DNA of 64,000 nucleotides from Agrobacterium cavarae (GTDB lineage: Bacteria; Pseudomonadota; Alphaproteobacteria; Rhizobiales; Rhizobiaceae): contig NZ_SISF01000033.1 of the NCBI RefSeq assembly GCF_004310285.1, positions 248,001-312,000 of the forward strand, in the 5' to 3' direction. This document shows positions 1 to 8,103 of this stretch, in pieces (position 1 is the first letter of the stretch; the number at the start of each line of letters is the position of its first letter). The position numbers and the translations under genes are program-made. The notes below the pieces were generated by a model. The model worked only from the letters and a program-made list of their open reading frames with translations, ran no database searches and had not been told where the DNA came from.

Positions 1-1
1 C

Positions 2-103
2 GCGGGCCTTCGGGTGAGCAGCATTGTCGGCGGCTGGCAACGTCAAGATTTTGATGCCGCTTATTCGAGGTATATGATCTTCACCGCAACACATGCTGCT
101 TGA
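2..103 (+). CDS. 3' tail of an upstream reading frame (partial)
   Basis: An open frame enters from the left edge and ends in TGA nine bases before the xdhC start. It encodes about 33 residues ending FTATHAA. By position it could be the end of the xanthine dehydrogenase large subunit gene, which commonly precedes xdhC, but I do not recognise the residues as an XdhB C-terminus. It is the only one of the three + frames open across this stretch. It could equally be non-coding. Confidence 0.3.
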   Translation, partial: AGLRVSSIVGGWQRQDFDAAYSRYMIFTATHAA

Positions 104-112
104 GCGCCGCCA

Positions 113-940
113 ATGACAGATTTCCAGACTCTCCTCTCCGAAGGGCCTGCGATCCTCGTAGAGATCGAAGCCGTCAAGGGCTCGTCACCGCGCGAGGCTG
201 GCACCTGCATGCTGGTGTCGGCCACCCGCATCTGGGAGACGATCGGCGGTGGGCAGTTCGAATATATGGCGATCGATCACGCCCGTGCCATACTGGACGG
301 CAGGACGGAGATAGACGTCCTGGACATTCCGCTCGGCCCGGAAATTGGCCAATGCTGCGGCGGACGAACCCTTCTGCGCTTTACCAAGGTGACGGAAGCG
401 GTCGCGGACGCGCTGATTACGCGCATGCGAAAGGCCGAGGATCAGCAACCCTCCGTCTTCATCTTCGGTGCCGGCCATGTGGGCAAGGCACTGGCAAACA
501 GCCTGTCGCTTTTGCCCCTCAAAGTCTCAGTCTTTGAGACCCGCCGTGAGGAGCTGATCGGCGTCCCCGGCACCGTTTCGACGCATCTGACGGCGATGCC
601 GGAAGCGATGGTAAGCAACATTCCCGCAGGCGGCGCGGCGATCATCGTCACCCATGATCACGCGCTGGATTTTATGATTGCCAAGGAAGCACTTGGTCGG
701 GACGACCTCGCCTATATCGGCATGATCGGATCGAAGACCAAGCGCGCCACCTTCGCCAACTGGGTCGCGCGTGAGGGGCATGTCGGCACGCTCGACAATC
801 TCGTGCTGCCCATCGGCGGCACGCTAGTCAAAGACAAACGCCCCGCCATCATAGCGGCCTTGGTAACGTCCGAAGTGCTTCACGCAATTCAGCACTTTGC
901 TGCACGGGCTCAGGTCCAATCCGGTTCCGCCCTTCGCTGA
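113..940 (+). CDS. xdhC: Xanthine dehydrogenase accessory protein XdhC
   Basis: This 275-residue protein fits the XdhC/CoxI family, which binds the molybdenum cofactor, helps its sulfuration and inserts it into xanthine dehydrogenase. The N-terminal XdhC segment carries VKGSSPREAG and ETIGGGQFE, followed by the conserved GPEIGQCCGG; the C-terminal Rossmann-like part contains VFIFGAGHVGKAL and YIGMIGSKTKR. The start matches the usual short N-terminus. Its place before urate oxidase and guanine deaminase genes supports a role in purine breakdown. The enzyme subunits it serves would lie to the left of the window. The 3' end overlaps a small convergent gene on the other strand. Confidence 0.93.
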   Translation: MTDFQTLLSEGPAILVEIEAVKGSSPREAGTCMLVSATRIWETIGGGQFEYMAIDHARAILDGRTEIDVLDIPLGPEIGQCCGGRTLLRFTKVTEAVADALITRMRKAEDQQPSVFIFGAGHVGKALANSLSLLPLKVSVFETRREELIGVPGTVSTHLTAMPEAMVSNIPAGGAAIIVTHDHALDFMIAKEALGRDDLAYIGMIGSKTKRATFANWVAREGHVGTLDNLVLPIGGTLVKDKRPAIIAALVTSEVLHAIQHFAARAQVQSGSALR

Positions 941-1079
941 AGCCGAGATCGCGCTTCAGGTGGTCGCTCAACTCCTCATCGTGGAGCGTGTTCGACGGCG
1001 TGTGACCCTCCCCAAACCAGTCCGTGTTCCATAGCCACGCGAATATGCGCAGCCAGACGTTTAACGCCGTGGCACCCAT
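849..1079 (-). CDS. Small DUF1127-like protein
   Basis: A 76-residue frame starts at an ATG preceded by a good AGGAG ribosome-binding site eight bases upstream, which argues that it is real. The N-terminus is tryptophan-rich (WLRIFAWLWNTDWF). The segment ELSDHLKRDLGF resembles the helix of small DUF1127/YjiS-type proteins (L-x-x-x-L-x-R-D-I-G-L), but the match is partial. Its last 30 codons run antisense to the end of xdhC. It is divergent from the LysR gene at 1184, and the shared region holds a perfect palindrome. No function can be assigned. Confidence 0.5.
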   Translation of the reverse strand: MGATALNVWLRIFAWLWNTDWFGEGHTPSNTLHDEELSDHLKRDLGFSEGRNRIGPEPVQQSAELREALRTLPRPL

Positions 1080-1142
1080 CGTTCTGTCTCCTCAGGTGGT
1101 TTGATGCTGTGAGGAGAATTTGCTTGATTTTGCCGCTGATAA

Positions 1143-1157
1143 CCAATGAAACATTGG
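1143..1157. promoter_or_regulatory. Perfect palindrome between small ORF and LysR gene
   Basis: CCAATG and CATTGG flank the three bases AAA, giving a perfect inverted repeat. It lies 27 bases before the chosen LysR start and about 64 bases before the divergent small gene. Position and size suit an autoregulatory site, but no LysR binding is proven. Confidence 0.45.
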
Positions 1158-1183
1158 ACAGCATGAATAAAGAGAGCTTATCC

Positions 1184-2077
1184 ATGAAGATGTCGAGAAA
1201 CTTTCCTCTGAATGCGCTTCGCGTCTTCGAAAGCGCGGCACGGCATTTGAGCTTCACCAAGGCGGGTGACGAGCTTGGCATGACGCAGACGGCGGTCAGC
1301 TACCAGATCAAGCTCTTGGAGGATTATGTCGGGGCGACTCTGTTCGTCCGTCGGCCAAGGCAGGTCACGCTCACCTCGGCGGCGGAGAAGCTGGCGCGAC
1401 AGACATCCGAAGCCTTGACCATGCTGGAAGCAGCCGTTGCCGATACGAGGAAGAGCGTCTCCGATGTGCTGACGATCTCCGCGACGCCCACCTTTGCTCA
1501 GCAATGGCTTGCACGGCGGCTCGGCAGTTTTCAGGAGGCCAATCCCAAGACGGCCGTTCACCTTGCACTCAGCAACGAGATCATCGATCTCTTGCGTGAA
1601 AACATCGATGTCGGCATTCGCTGGGGCAAAGGCGACTGGCCGGGGCTGATCTGTCACCGTATCATGCGCCTGGATTTTGCGCCCGTCGTTAGTCCGCTGC
1701 TGGTGGAAAAGATGGGTGGCTTGAAAGAGCCAGCCGACCTCCTGAAGCTGACGATCATCAGCCCGCAGGACCGGTGGTGGAAGCACTGGTTCCGCGAAGC
1801 CGGCGTGCCGGACACCGATCTCGACAGCCGTACCGGCAGCAGCTTCGGCTTTCAGTATCTCGAAGCCGCGGCAGCCATGGCAGGACATGGCGTCGCCATC
1901 GTCAACCCCACCCATTTTGCCGAGGATATGGCCGCCGGGCGACTGATCCAGCCCTTCGACCTCGTCTGCAATGACGGGCACGACTACTGGCTGGTCTATC
2001 CGGAAAGCCGCCGCAATGTGCCGAAGATCAAGATCTTCAGGGACTGGATCCTCTCGGAATTTGCCGACGCTGTTTGA
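1184..2077 (+). CDS. LysR-family (GcvA-like) transcriptional regulator
   Basis: About 297 residues. The N-terminus NALRVFESAARHLSFTKAGDELGMTQTAVSYQIKLLEDYVG is a typical LysR helix-turn-helix of the GcvA subgroup, followed by a periplasmic-binding-protein-like effector domain. I place the start at the ATG after AGAGAG (1171-1176); a longer frame opens at a GTG at 1109, and ATG 1163 is also possible. It lies between xdhC and puuD on the same strand, so it is a candidate regulator of this purine block, with a urate-pathway intermediate as a guessed effector. Its own target is unknown. A perfect palindrome sits just upstream. Confidence 0.9.
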   Translation: MKMSRNFPLNALRVFESAARHLSFTKAGDELGMTQTAVSYQIKLLEDYVGATLFVRRPRQVTLTSAAEKLARQTSEALTMLEAAVADTRKSVSDVLTISATPTFAQQWLARRLGSFQEANPKTAVHLALSNEIIDLLRENIDVGIRWGKGDWPGLICHRIMRLDFAPVVSPLLVEKMGGLKEPADLLKLTIISPQDRWWKHWFREAGVPDTDLDSRTGSSFGFQYLEAAAAMAGHGVAIVNPTHFAEDMAAGRLIQPFDLVCNDGHDYWLVYPESRRNVPKIKIFRDWILSEFADAV

Positions 2078-2140
2078 GGGAGGCAAATGACCTGCCTAAA
2101 CCGCACGACATTCCTGCGCAAAACACCGCATTGCCTCTTC

Positions 2141-2172
2141 CATCGCACAACGATTTTTCGCATTGTGCGATG
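2141..2172. promoter_or_regulatory. Perfect 10-bp inverted repeat in the puuD leader
   Basis: CATCGCACAA (2141-2150) and TTGTGCGATG (2163-2172) are exact reverse complements separated by 12 bases. The spacer adds a short inner CGA/TCG pairing around TTTT, so it can fold as a near-continuous stem. It ends 18 bases before the puuD ATG. It could be an operator for the puuD-guaD unit or an mRNA hairpin; a terminator for the LysR gene is less likely because no T-run follows. Confidence 0.55.
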
Positions 2173-2190
2173 CAAAGACAGGGGAACAGA

Positions 2191-3438
2191 ATGTACGAAT
2201 ACGCCATTGCGTGGGAATGGATGGCCTTTGCCGTCCGCTGGCTGCACGTGATCACCGCCATCGCCTGGATCGGCTCTTCCTTCTACTTCATCGCGCTCGA
2301 TCTCGGGCTGGTGAAACGCCCGAACATGCCACCGGGCGCTTATGGCGAGGAGTGGCAGGTGCATGGCGGCGGCTTCTATCACATCCAGAAATACCTGGTC
2401 GCACCCGCACAGATGCCGGAACATCTCACCTGGTTCAAATGGGAAAGCTACGCCACCTGGCTCTCCGGCTTTGCCATGCTCTGTATCGTCTATTACGGCG
2501 GCGCCGATCTCTTCCTCATCGACCATTCGGTGCTGGAGCTCACGCAGCTGCAGGCGATCGGCCTGTCGCTCGCCTCGCTTGCCGTCGGTTGGCTGTTTTA
2601 TGATTTCCTCTGCAAATCGCCGCTCGGCAACAATACCTGGGGCCTGATGATCGTGCTTTATGTGGCGCTGGTTGCGATGGCCTGGGGCTATACGCAGGTC
2701 TTTACCGGCCGCGCCGCCTTCCTGCATCTTGGCGCTTTCACCGCCACCATTATGTCGGCCAACGTCTTCTTCATCATCATCCCCAACCAGAAGATCGTCG
2801 TCGCAGACCTGATCGCGGGGCGCACGCCCGACCCGAAATATGGCCGCATCGCCAAGCAGCGTTCGCTTCACAACAACTATCTGACGCTGCCCGTCATCTT
2901 CTTCATGCTGTCGAACCATTATCCGCTGGCCTTCGCCACGCAGTTCAACTGGGTCATTGCAGCGCTGGTCTTCCTCATGGGCGTGACGATCCGTCACTGG
3001 TTCAACACCACCCATGCCCGCAAGGGCAAGCCGACATGGACTTGGCTCGTCACCGCCATCATTTTCATCCTCATCATGTGGCTCTCCACCGTGCCGAAGG
3101 TACTGACAGGCGAACAGGAGGCCGCTGCGGCAAAACTATCGCCTGCCCAGCAGATCTTCCTCACAGACGCGCATTTCGCCAGCGCTCGTGACGTGGTCCA
3201 GGGTCGCTGTTCCATGTGCCATGCCGCCGAACCGGTGTGGGAGGGCGTTCCCTTTACGCCGAAGGCTGTGAAGCTCGAGACCGATGCCCAAATTGCCGCC
3301 CATGCGCGGGAAATCTATTTACAGGCGGGCCGCTCCCATGCCATGCCCCCCGGCAACATCACGGCGATCACGCCACAGGAACGCAAGGTGCTGACCGCAT
3401 GGTATGAAAGCGCCGTTTCTGAAGGAAAGACTGAATGA
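2191..3438 (+). CDS. puuD: Membrane urate oxidase PuuD with cytochrome c domain
   Basis: This 415-residue protein belongs to the PuuD family: an N-terminal multi-helix urate hydroxylase/oxidase domain (about residues 1-310, roughly eight membrane segments, beginning WEWMAFAVRWLHVITAIAWIGSS) and a C-terminal cytochrome c domain with the heme motif CSMCH near residue 338. It oxidises urate to 5-hydroxyisourate and is thought to feed electrons into the respiratory chain. The start ATG follows GGGGAA; an in-frame upstream ATG at 2074 would add residues unlike the family. It overlaps guaD by four bases (ATGA), so the two are co-translated. A strong inverted repeat lies just upstream. Confidence 0.95.
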   Translation: MYEYAIAWEWMAFAVRWLHVITAIAWIGSSFYFIALDLGLVKRPNMPPGAYGEEWQVHGGGFYHIQKYLVAPAQMPEHLTWFKWESYATWLSGFAMLCIVYYGGADLFLIDHSVLELTQLQAIGLSLASLAVGWLFYDFLCKSPLGNNTWGLMIVLYVALVAMAWGYTQVFTGRAAFLHLGAFTATIMSANVFFIIIPNQKIVVADLIAGRTPDPKYGRIAKQRSLHNNYLTLPVIFFMLSNHYPLAFATQFNWVIAALVFLMGVTIRHWFNTTHARKGKPTWTWLVTAIIFILIMWLSTVPKVLTGEQEAAAAKLSPAQQIFLTDAHFASARDVVQGRCSMCHAAEPVWEGVPFTPKAVKLETDAQIAAHAREIYLQAGRSHAMPPGNITAITPQERKVLTAWYESAVSEGKTE

Positions 3439-4742
3439 GCATGCTGCTGCTGCGCGGACGCCTTTTGAGCTTCAAGCGCGCCCCCCTCTCCATCGACGAC
3501 ACCGCAAGCTATCTCTATATCGAGGATGGCGGATTGCTGGTCTCCGAGGGAAAGATCGCAGCGATCGGCGAGTATACCGATATTCGCGCCAAGGCGTCCG
3601 AAGACGTGACGGAGAAGGATCACCGCCCTCACCTCATCGTGCCGGGCCTTATCGACATGCATCTGCATTTCCCGCAAATGCAGGTGATCGGCTCCTATGC
3701 CGCAAACCTTCTGGAATGGCTGAACACCTATACGTTCCCGGAAGAGTGCCGTTTTGTCGAAAGCGCGCATGCTCAGCGTATCGCAACGCATTTCTACGAT
3801 GAGCTGATCCGCCACGGTACCACCACGGCGGTCGCCTATTGTTCCGTCCACAAGACGTCTGCCGATGCCTTCTTTGCCGAAGCCCTCAAGCGCAACATGC
3901 TGATGGTCGGCGGCAAGGTGATGATGGACCGTAATGCGCCACAAGGGCTGCTCGATACCCCCGAACTCGGCTATGACGAGACGCGCCAGGTGATTGCCGA
4001 CTGGCATGGCAAGGGCCGCAACCATGTCGCCATCACCCCGCGCTTTGCCATCACCTCCACGCCGAAGCAGATGGAAGCTGCCCAGGCCTTGGCGCAGGAG
4101 TTTCCGGATCTCTTCATCCAGACGCATCTCTCGGAAAATCTCGACGAGATCAAATATACGTGCGAACTCTACCCTGAAGCGATCGACTACACTGACATCT
4201 ATGTTCGCTACGGCCTGATGGGCAACAAGACGCTGCTTGGCCATGCCATTCATCTGTCCGATCGCGAAGCAGACGTTCTGTCGGAGACGGGCGCTGTCGC
4301 CGTCCACTGCCCAACCTCCAACCTCTTTATCGGCTCCGGTCTTTTCCCGATGAAGAAGCTGCAACGGCGTGAGAAGCCGGTGCGCATCGCGGTCGCGACC
4401 GATATTGGCGGCGGCTCCAGCTACTCCATGCTGCGCACGATGGATGAGGCCTACAAGATCCAGCAATTGCTCGGAGAGCGGCTGAACCCGCTGGAAAGCT
4501 GGTATCTGATGACCCGCGGCAATGCTGAAGCCCTGTCCATGGTGGACAGGATCGGCACACTCGATGCCGGGACCGATGCCGACATCACCGTCCTCAATGC
4601 CTCCTCCACGCCCGCCATGGCACTGAAGATGGAAGTGGTCACATCGTTGACGGAAGAACTGTTCCTGATGTTGACGATGGGTGACGACAGAACTGTCGTT
4701 GAGACCTATGTGGCAGGCAGCGCGTCAAAAGCTGCGCAGTAA
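3435..4742 (+). CDS. guaD: Guanine deaminase
   Basis: This 435-residue protein is a metal-dependent amidohydrolase that deaminates guanine to xanthine. PGLIDMHLHFPQMQ (about residues 71-84) contains the HxH metal pair and the guanine-deaminase-specific FPQ; TFPEE, TAVAYCSVH, QTHLSEN, GHAIHLSDRE and CPTSNLFIGSG are in the expected order, with the ATDIGGG aspartate near residue 320. Length is normal for the family. It overlaps puuD by ATGA and so shares its transcript. It supplies xanthine to xanthine dehydrogenase, whose maturation factor XdhC is encoded just upstream. Confidence 0.95.
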   Translation: MSMLLLRGRLLSFKRAPLSIDDTASYLYIEDGGLLVSEGKIAAIGEYTDIRAKASEDVTEKDHRPHLIVPGLIDMHLHFPQMQVIGSYAANLLEWLNTYTFPEECRFVESAHAQRIATHFYDELIRHGTTTAVAYCSVHKTSADAFFAEALKRNMLMVGGKVMMDRNAPQGLLDTPELGYDETRQVIADWHGKGRNHVAITPRFAITSTPKQMEAAQALAQEFPDLFIQTHLSENLDEIKYTCELYPEAIDYTDIYVRYGLMGNKTLLGHAIHLSDREADVLSETGAVAVHCPTSNLFIGSGLFPMKKLQRREKPVRIAVATDIGGGSSYSMLRTMDEAYKIQQLLGERLNPLESWYLMTRGNAEALSMVDRIGTLDAGTDADITVLNASSTPAMALKMEVVTSLTEELFLMLTMGDDRTVVETYVAGSASKAAQ

Positions 4743-4992
4743 GTAAAAAATAGACATAATACTAATAGTTGCATAATTATTCATTAATATTAATCAATGC
4801 TTATAATTATTCACTTCATTTAAACTATATTGTCTTACGTTGTGACAGACAAAGAATGGTCGCCATGATGGCTAGGACCCTTTGTCATGTGGAGAGTCTA
4901 TCTGCCTTAATCCCTGCAGTGGCACCGGGTTCCCGGTTCCAAAAGTGCTGCCCCTGCGTCGTACAGGCATTTTTGATCGGAACGGAAGATCT
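4743..4992. promoter_or_regulatory. AT-rich leader of the chemoreceptor gene with 11-bp direct repeat
   Basis: The 250 bases between guaD and the chemoreceptor gene are clearly AT-richer than their surroundings. ATAATTATTCA occurs at 4773-4783 and again at 4803-4813, a 30-base or about three-turn spacing that would put two protein sites on the same DNA face. A promoter is expected here. I could not identify -35/-10 boxes with certainty. Confidence 0.4.
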
Positions 4993-6957
4993 ATGTCATT
5001 TCTGAAGAATGCCAGCATTCGCACAAAAGTGTTGTCTCTTGTGCTGCCTCTGTGCGCTGTTGGAATGAGCGCCACGCTCTACATGTCCTACAATTACAAG
5101 CTCGCCGACAACACCTACTCAACCTTTATTTCGAAGGACACCACAGGGGCAACCGCGATGGCCCGTGCGAACAGAAACCTGACGGCCACTGCCTATGCCG
5201 CCTACCAGATTCTCGTTTACGATCGGGATAGTGCTGGCATGCAGAAGGCCATTGCTTTCTACAATGAGAGCAAAACGAAAATATTCGACCGGCTCGCAGC
5301 CGCGCGCGAAGGGCTGCCAGGGGAGCAGGCTGCCATCGATGCAATCACTGCTCAGGCGAAAGCCGTCGTTGCCATTACCGACCAAGCGGTCAAACTGGGT
5401 GCCGCGGATCAAGATGCGCAAGCAAAAGCAGAGCTGGCGAAAGCTGATGACTTGCTCATCCCGCTGGCTGACGAGGCATCTAAATTCCTGACACAGGAAT
5501 TGAATGAGGTAGCAACGAGAAGCAAAGCTCTTAGCGCAGAGACGGATGTCACGATCTTCTGGTCGCTTTCCCTTGCCGGCTTAGCATTCGCCATCGGCAT
5601 CATCGCATCGCTGATTGTTGCCGCAAGAGGCATAACGACCCCGATCGCAAATCTGCGCCAGCGCATGATTTCGCTGGCCGATGGTGAAACGCAAGCACCC
5701 GTTGAGGGCCAGGAACGCCACGACGAAGTCGGCCAGATGGCCAAGGCCGTTTCCGTCTTCCGCGACAATGCGCTCGACAAGATGCGGATGGAGAAAGAAG
5801 CCGCAGCCAATCTCAGCCTGACGGAAAAGGAACGCGCAGAACGTGAGGCACAGAAGGCCAAAGACGTGGCGGACATTCAGTTCGCCGTCGATCAACTGGC
5901 AACCGCGCTGAACAAGCTGGCAGCAGGCGACGTTGCCAACCGGATCGATACGCCGTTCGTCTCTCATCTCGATACGCTGCGCACCAACTTCAACAGCTCT
6001 GTCGGAAACCTGAACGATGCGCTGCGGGCCGTCGGACAAAACGCCCGGGGCATCGATGCCGGAGCCAATGAAATCCGTGCCGCGGCAGACGATCTTTCCA
6101 AGCGTACCGAACAGCAGGCAGCTTCCGTCGAAGAGACCGCCGCCGCTTTGGAAGAAATCACGACAACGGTGAAAGACTCCAGCAGACGTGCGGAAGAAGT
6201 CGGCAAGCTGGTGGACAAGGCGCGTCACGGCGCCGAAAGATCCGGCGATGTCGTCCGCAAGGCCGTCACCGCCATGCAGGAGATCGAGCGCTCATCGGGA
6301 GAGATTACCAACATCATCTCCGTCATCGACGAGATCGCCTTCCAGACGAACCTCCTAGCGCTGAATGCAGGCGTCGAGGCGGCACGCGCGGGTGAAGCCG
6401 GCAAGGGTTTCGCGGTCGTTGCCCAGGAAGTGCGTGAACTGGCGCAGCGCTCGGCAAAGGCCGCTAAGGAAATCAAGGAACTCATTACCAATTCCGGAAC
6501 GCATGTTCGCTCAGGCGTGGAACTCGTCGACGAAACTGGCCGCGCGCTTGAAGTCATCGTCGGTGAAGTCCAGGAGATCAACCGTCACGTCAATGCGATC
6601 GTCGAATCCTCGCGCGAACAGTCGACCGGTCTCCAGGAGATCAACACGGCCGTCAACTCGATGGATCAGGGAACGCAGCAGAACGCGGCGATGGTCGAGC
6701 AGACGACCGCAGCCAGCCACAGCCTTGCCAAGGAAGCGGCATCGCTGAACCAGTTGCTGTCTCGCTTCAATCTTGGTGAAACGGCTGCTTGGAACCGCAG
6801 CACGGCAGCACCGGTAGCAGGCACACCCAAAGCCGCCACAAGCGCCTCCAAGCCTGCCGCCTCCCCTGCACATGCCCTTGGTCGTAAGGTCGCAAGCGCG
6901 TTCGGCGGCGGTGCTGCAGCCGCAACAGCCGCTTCCGCCAGCTGGGAAGAGTTTTAA
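4993..6957 (+). CDS. Methyl-accepting chemotaxis protein with CheR-docking tail
   Basis: A 654-residue transmembrane chemoreceptor. TM1 spans about residues 13-30, the periplasmic sensor about 31-186, TM2 about 187-213, then a HAMP domain and a long helical linker. The signalling hairpin tip EIAFQTNLLALNAG is near residue 447. The C-terminus ends in SWEEF after an Ala/Ser/Pro linker, matching the xWxxF pentapeptide that docks CheR/CheB in some receptors. The start follows GGAAGA. An intrinsic terminator follows the gene. It stands alone downstream of guaD; the ligand is unknown, though purines are a fair guess from position. Confidence 0.93.
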   Translation: MSFLKNASIRTKVLSLVLPLCAVGMSATLYMSYNYKLADNTYSTFISKDTTGATAMARANRNLTATAYAAYQILVYDRDSAGMQKAIAFYNESKTKIFDRLAAAREGLPGEQAAIDAITAQAKAVVAITDQAVKLGAADQDAQAKAELAKADDLLIPLADEASKFLTQELNEVATRSKALSAETDVTIFWSLSLAGLAFAIGIIASLIVAARGITTPIANLRQRMISLADGETQAPVEGQERHDEVGQMAKAVSVFRDNALDKMRMEKEAAANLSLTEKERAEREAQKAKDVADIQFAVDQLATALNKLAAGDVANRIDTPFVSHLDTLRTNFNSSVGNLNDALRAVGQNARGIDAGANEIRAAADDLSKRTEQQAASVEETAAALEEITTTVKDSSRRAEEVGKLVDKARHGAERSGDVVRKAVTAMQEIERSSGEITNIISVIDEIAFQTNLLALNAGVEAARAGEAGKGFAVVAQEVRELAQRSAKAAKEIKELITNSGTHVRSGVELVDETGRALEVIVGEVQEINRHVNAIVESSREQSTGLQEINTAVNSMDQGTQQNAAMVEQTTAASHSLAKEAASLNQLLSRFNLGETAAWNRSTAAPVAGTPKAATSASKPAASPAHALGRKVASAFGGGAAAATAASASWEEF

Positions 6958-6985
6958 GACAAGAAGTCTCCAGCGAAACACATGC

Positions 6986-7020
6986 GAACAGGCGGCCTTG
7001 AGCCGCCTGTTCTGTTTTTT
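6986..7020 (+). terminator. Intrinsic terminator after the chemoreceptor gene
   Basis: An 11-bp perfect stem with arms GAACAGGCGGC and GCCGCCTGTTC closes a 5-base loop and is followed by TG and six Ts. It lies 28 bases after the stop codon. Confidence 0.9.
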
Positions 7021-7190
7021 GCCACCGTGGTTTTCTTGACGGCAGCTCTATTGGAATCGGGGATATCCTTCGCTTGAAGTCCAGAGTTTATCGATTTTGA
7101 ATTTCTAATTTAGCGATAATAGGAACTCCTGCAGCGAATCCGACTTCAGATGAAGGGACACTCCCGTTTCAACAGCAGGGACAGATTTGA

Positions 7191-7577
7191 ATGACACAGC
7201 TCGCCGATCACTATCGCGCCTACATTGCCTGCCTCAACGACCAACGCTGGGATGATCTCGAGACATTCGTTGCCTCTGACGTGACGCATAATGGCCGGAG
7301 GTTCGGGCTCGATGGTTACAGGAGCATGTTGATTAACGACTTCGAGACGATTCCGGATCTTTCCTTCAAGATCGGGCTCCTCGCCTGCGATCCGCCCTTC
7401 ATCGCGGCAAGGCTGGAATTCGACTGCGCGCCGAAATCCATGTTCCTCGGACTTCCTATCAACGGGCGGCGCATTTCATTTGCCGAGAACGTCTTCTATG
7501 AGTTCCGCCATCTGCAGATCGTCTCTGTCTGGTCCGTGATCGACAAGACTGCGATTGAGGCCCAGCTGGGCCTCTAA
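7191..7577 (+). CDS. SnoaL-like / NTF2-fold ester cyclase family protein
   Basis: A 128-residue soluble protein whose beginning (LADHYRAYIACLNDQRWDDLETFVASDVTHNGRRFGLDGYRSML) follows the SnoaL/polyketide-cyclase pattern: an amphipathic helix, the valley-forming NxxxW...L..FV..DVxHNG segment, then beta strands. Length fits a single NTF2-fold domain. The substrate of this family cannot be read from sequence. It is monocistronic, preceded by a 230-base gap after the terminator, and converges on ridA. Its neighbours give no pathway. Confidence 0.75.
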   Translation: MTQLADHYRAYIACLNDQRWDDLETFVASDVTHNGRRFGLDGYRSMLINDFETIPDLSFKIGLLACDPPFIAARLEFDCAPKSMFLGLPINGRRISFAENVFYEFRHLQIVSVWSVIDKTAIEAQLGL

Positions 7578-7592
7578 TCCGCCGCTTCATGC

Positions 7593-7982
7593 TCAAGGAA
7601 GACGTGCGATCACCTTGATTTCGAAGTCGAAACCGGCAAGCCAGTTTACGCCGACCGCAGTCCAGTTCGGATAGGGCGCCTGCGCAAAGATCTTGTCCTT
7701 GACCGCAAGCACCGCATCGAATTGCTGCTCCGGATCGGTATGGAACGTCGTCACGTCGATGATATCGTCAAACGTACCGCCGGCGGCCTCCAACACCGCC
7801 TGAAGATTGTTGAAGGCCAGTTCAACCTGCTTTCCGAAATCCGGCTCGGGCGATCCATCCTCGCGCGCGCCAACCTGTCCGGAAATGAACAGAAGATCGC
7901 CGGATCGGATGGCGGCGGAATAGCGGTGCATGTCGTAAAGGGCCTGACGGCGGGCCGGGAAAATTGCTTCTGATTTTGTCAT
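7593..7982 (-). CDS. RidA/YjgF family protein
   Basis: A 129-residue protein of the Rid superfamily: YSAAIRSGDLLFISGQVGAREDGS near residue 21 and the C-terminal PYPNWTAVGVNWLAGFDFEIKVIARLP are the usual signature blocks. RidA proper uses an Arg in the C-terminal block to hydrolyse reactive enamine/imine intermediates; here that position reads NWTAVGVNWLAG with no such Arg, so this is more likely an Rid paralogue of the Rid4-7 type with uncertain activity. The ATG follows GGAG. It is divergent from a LysR gene at 8104, which may control it. Confidence 0.85.
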   Translation of the reverse strand: MTKSEAIFPARRQALYDMHRYSAAIRSGDLLFISGQVGAREDGSPEPDFGKQVELAFNNLQAVLEAAGGTFDDIIDVTTFHTDPEQQFDAVLAVKDKIFAQAPYPNWTAVGVNWLAGFDFEIKVIARLP

Positions 7983-8103
7983 GTGCTTCTCCTTCTTCAA
8001 TCGGCCGGGATCGTTCACCTCGGCTGTTGGAGAGATAGCAATGACGCATAGATGCGATTAGACGTTGTAGTTGGGATGCGCTCATGCAAAATTCCCATCA
8101 ATC

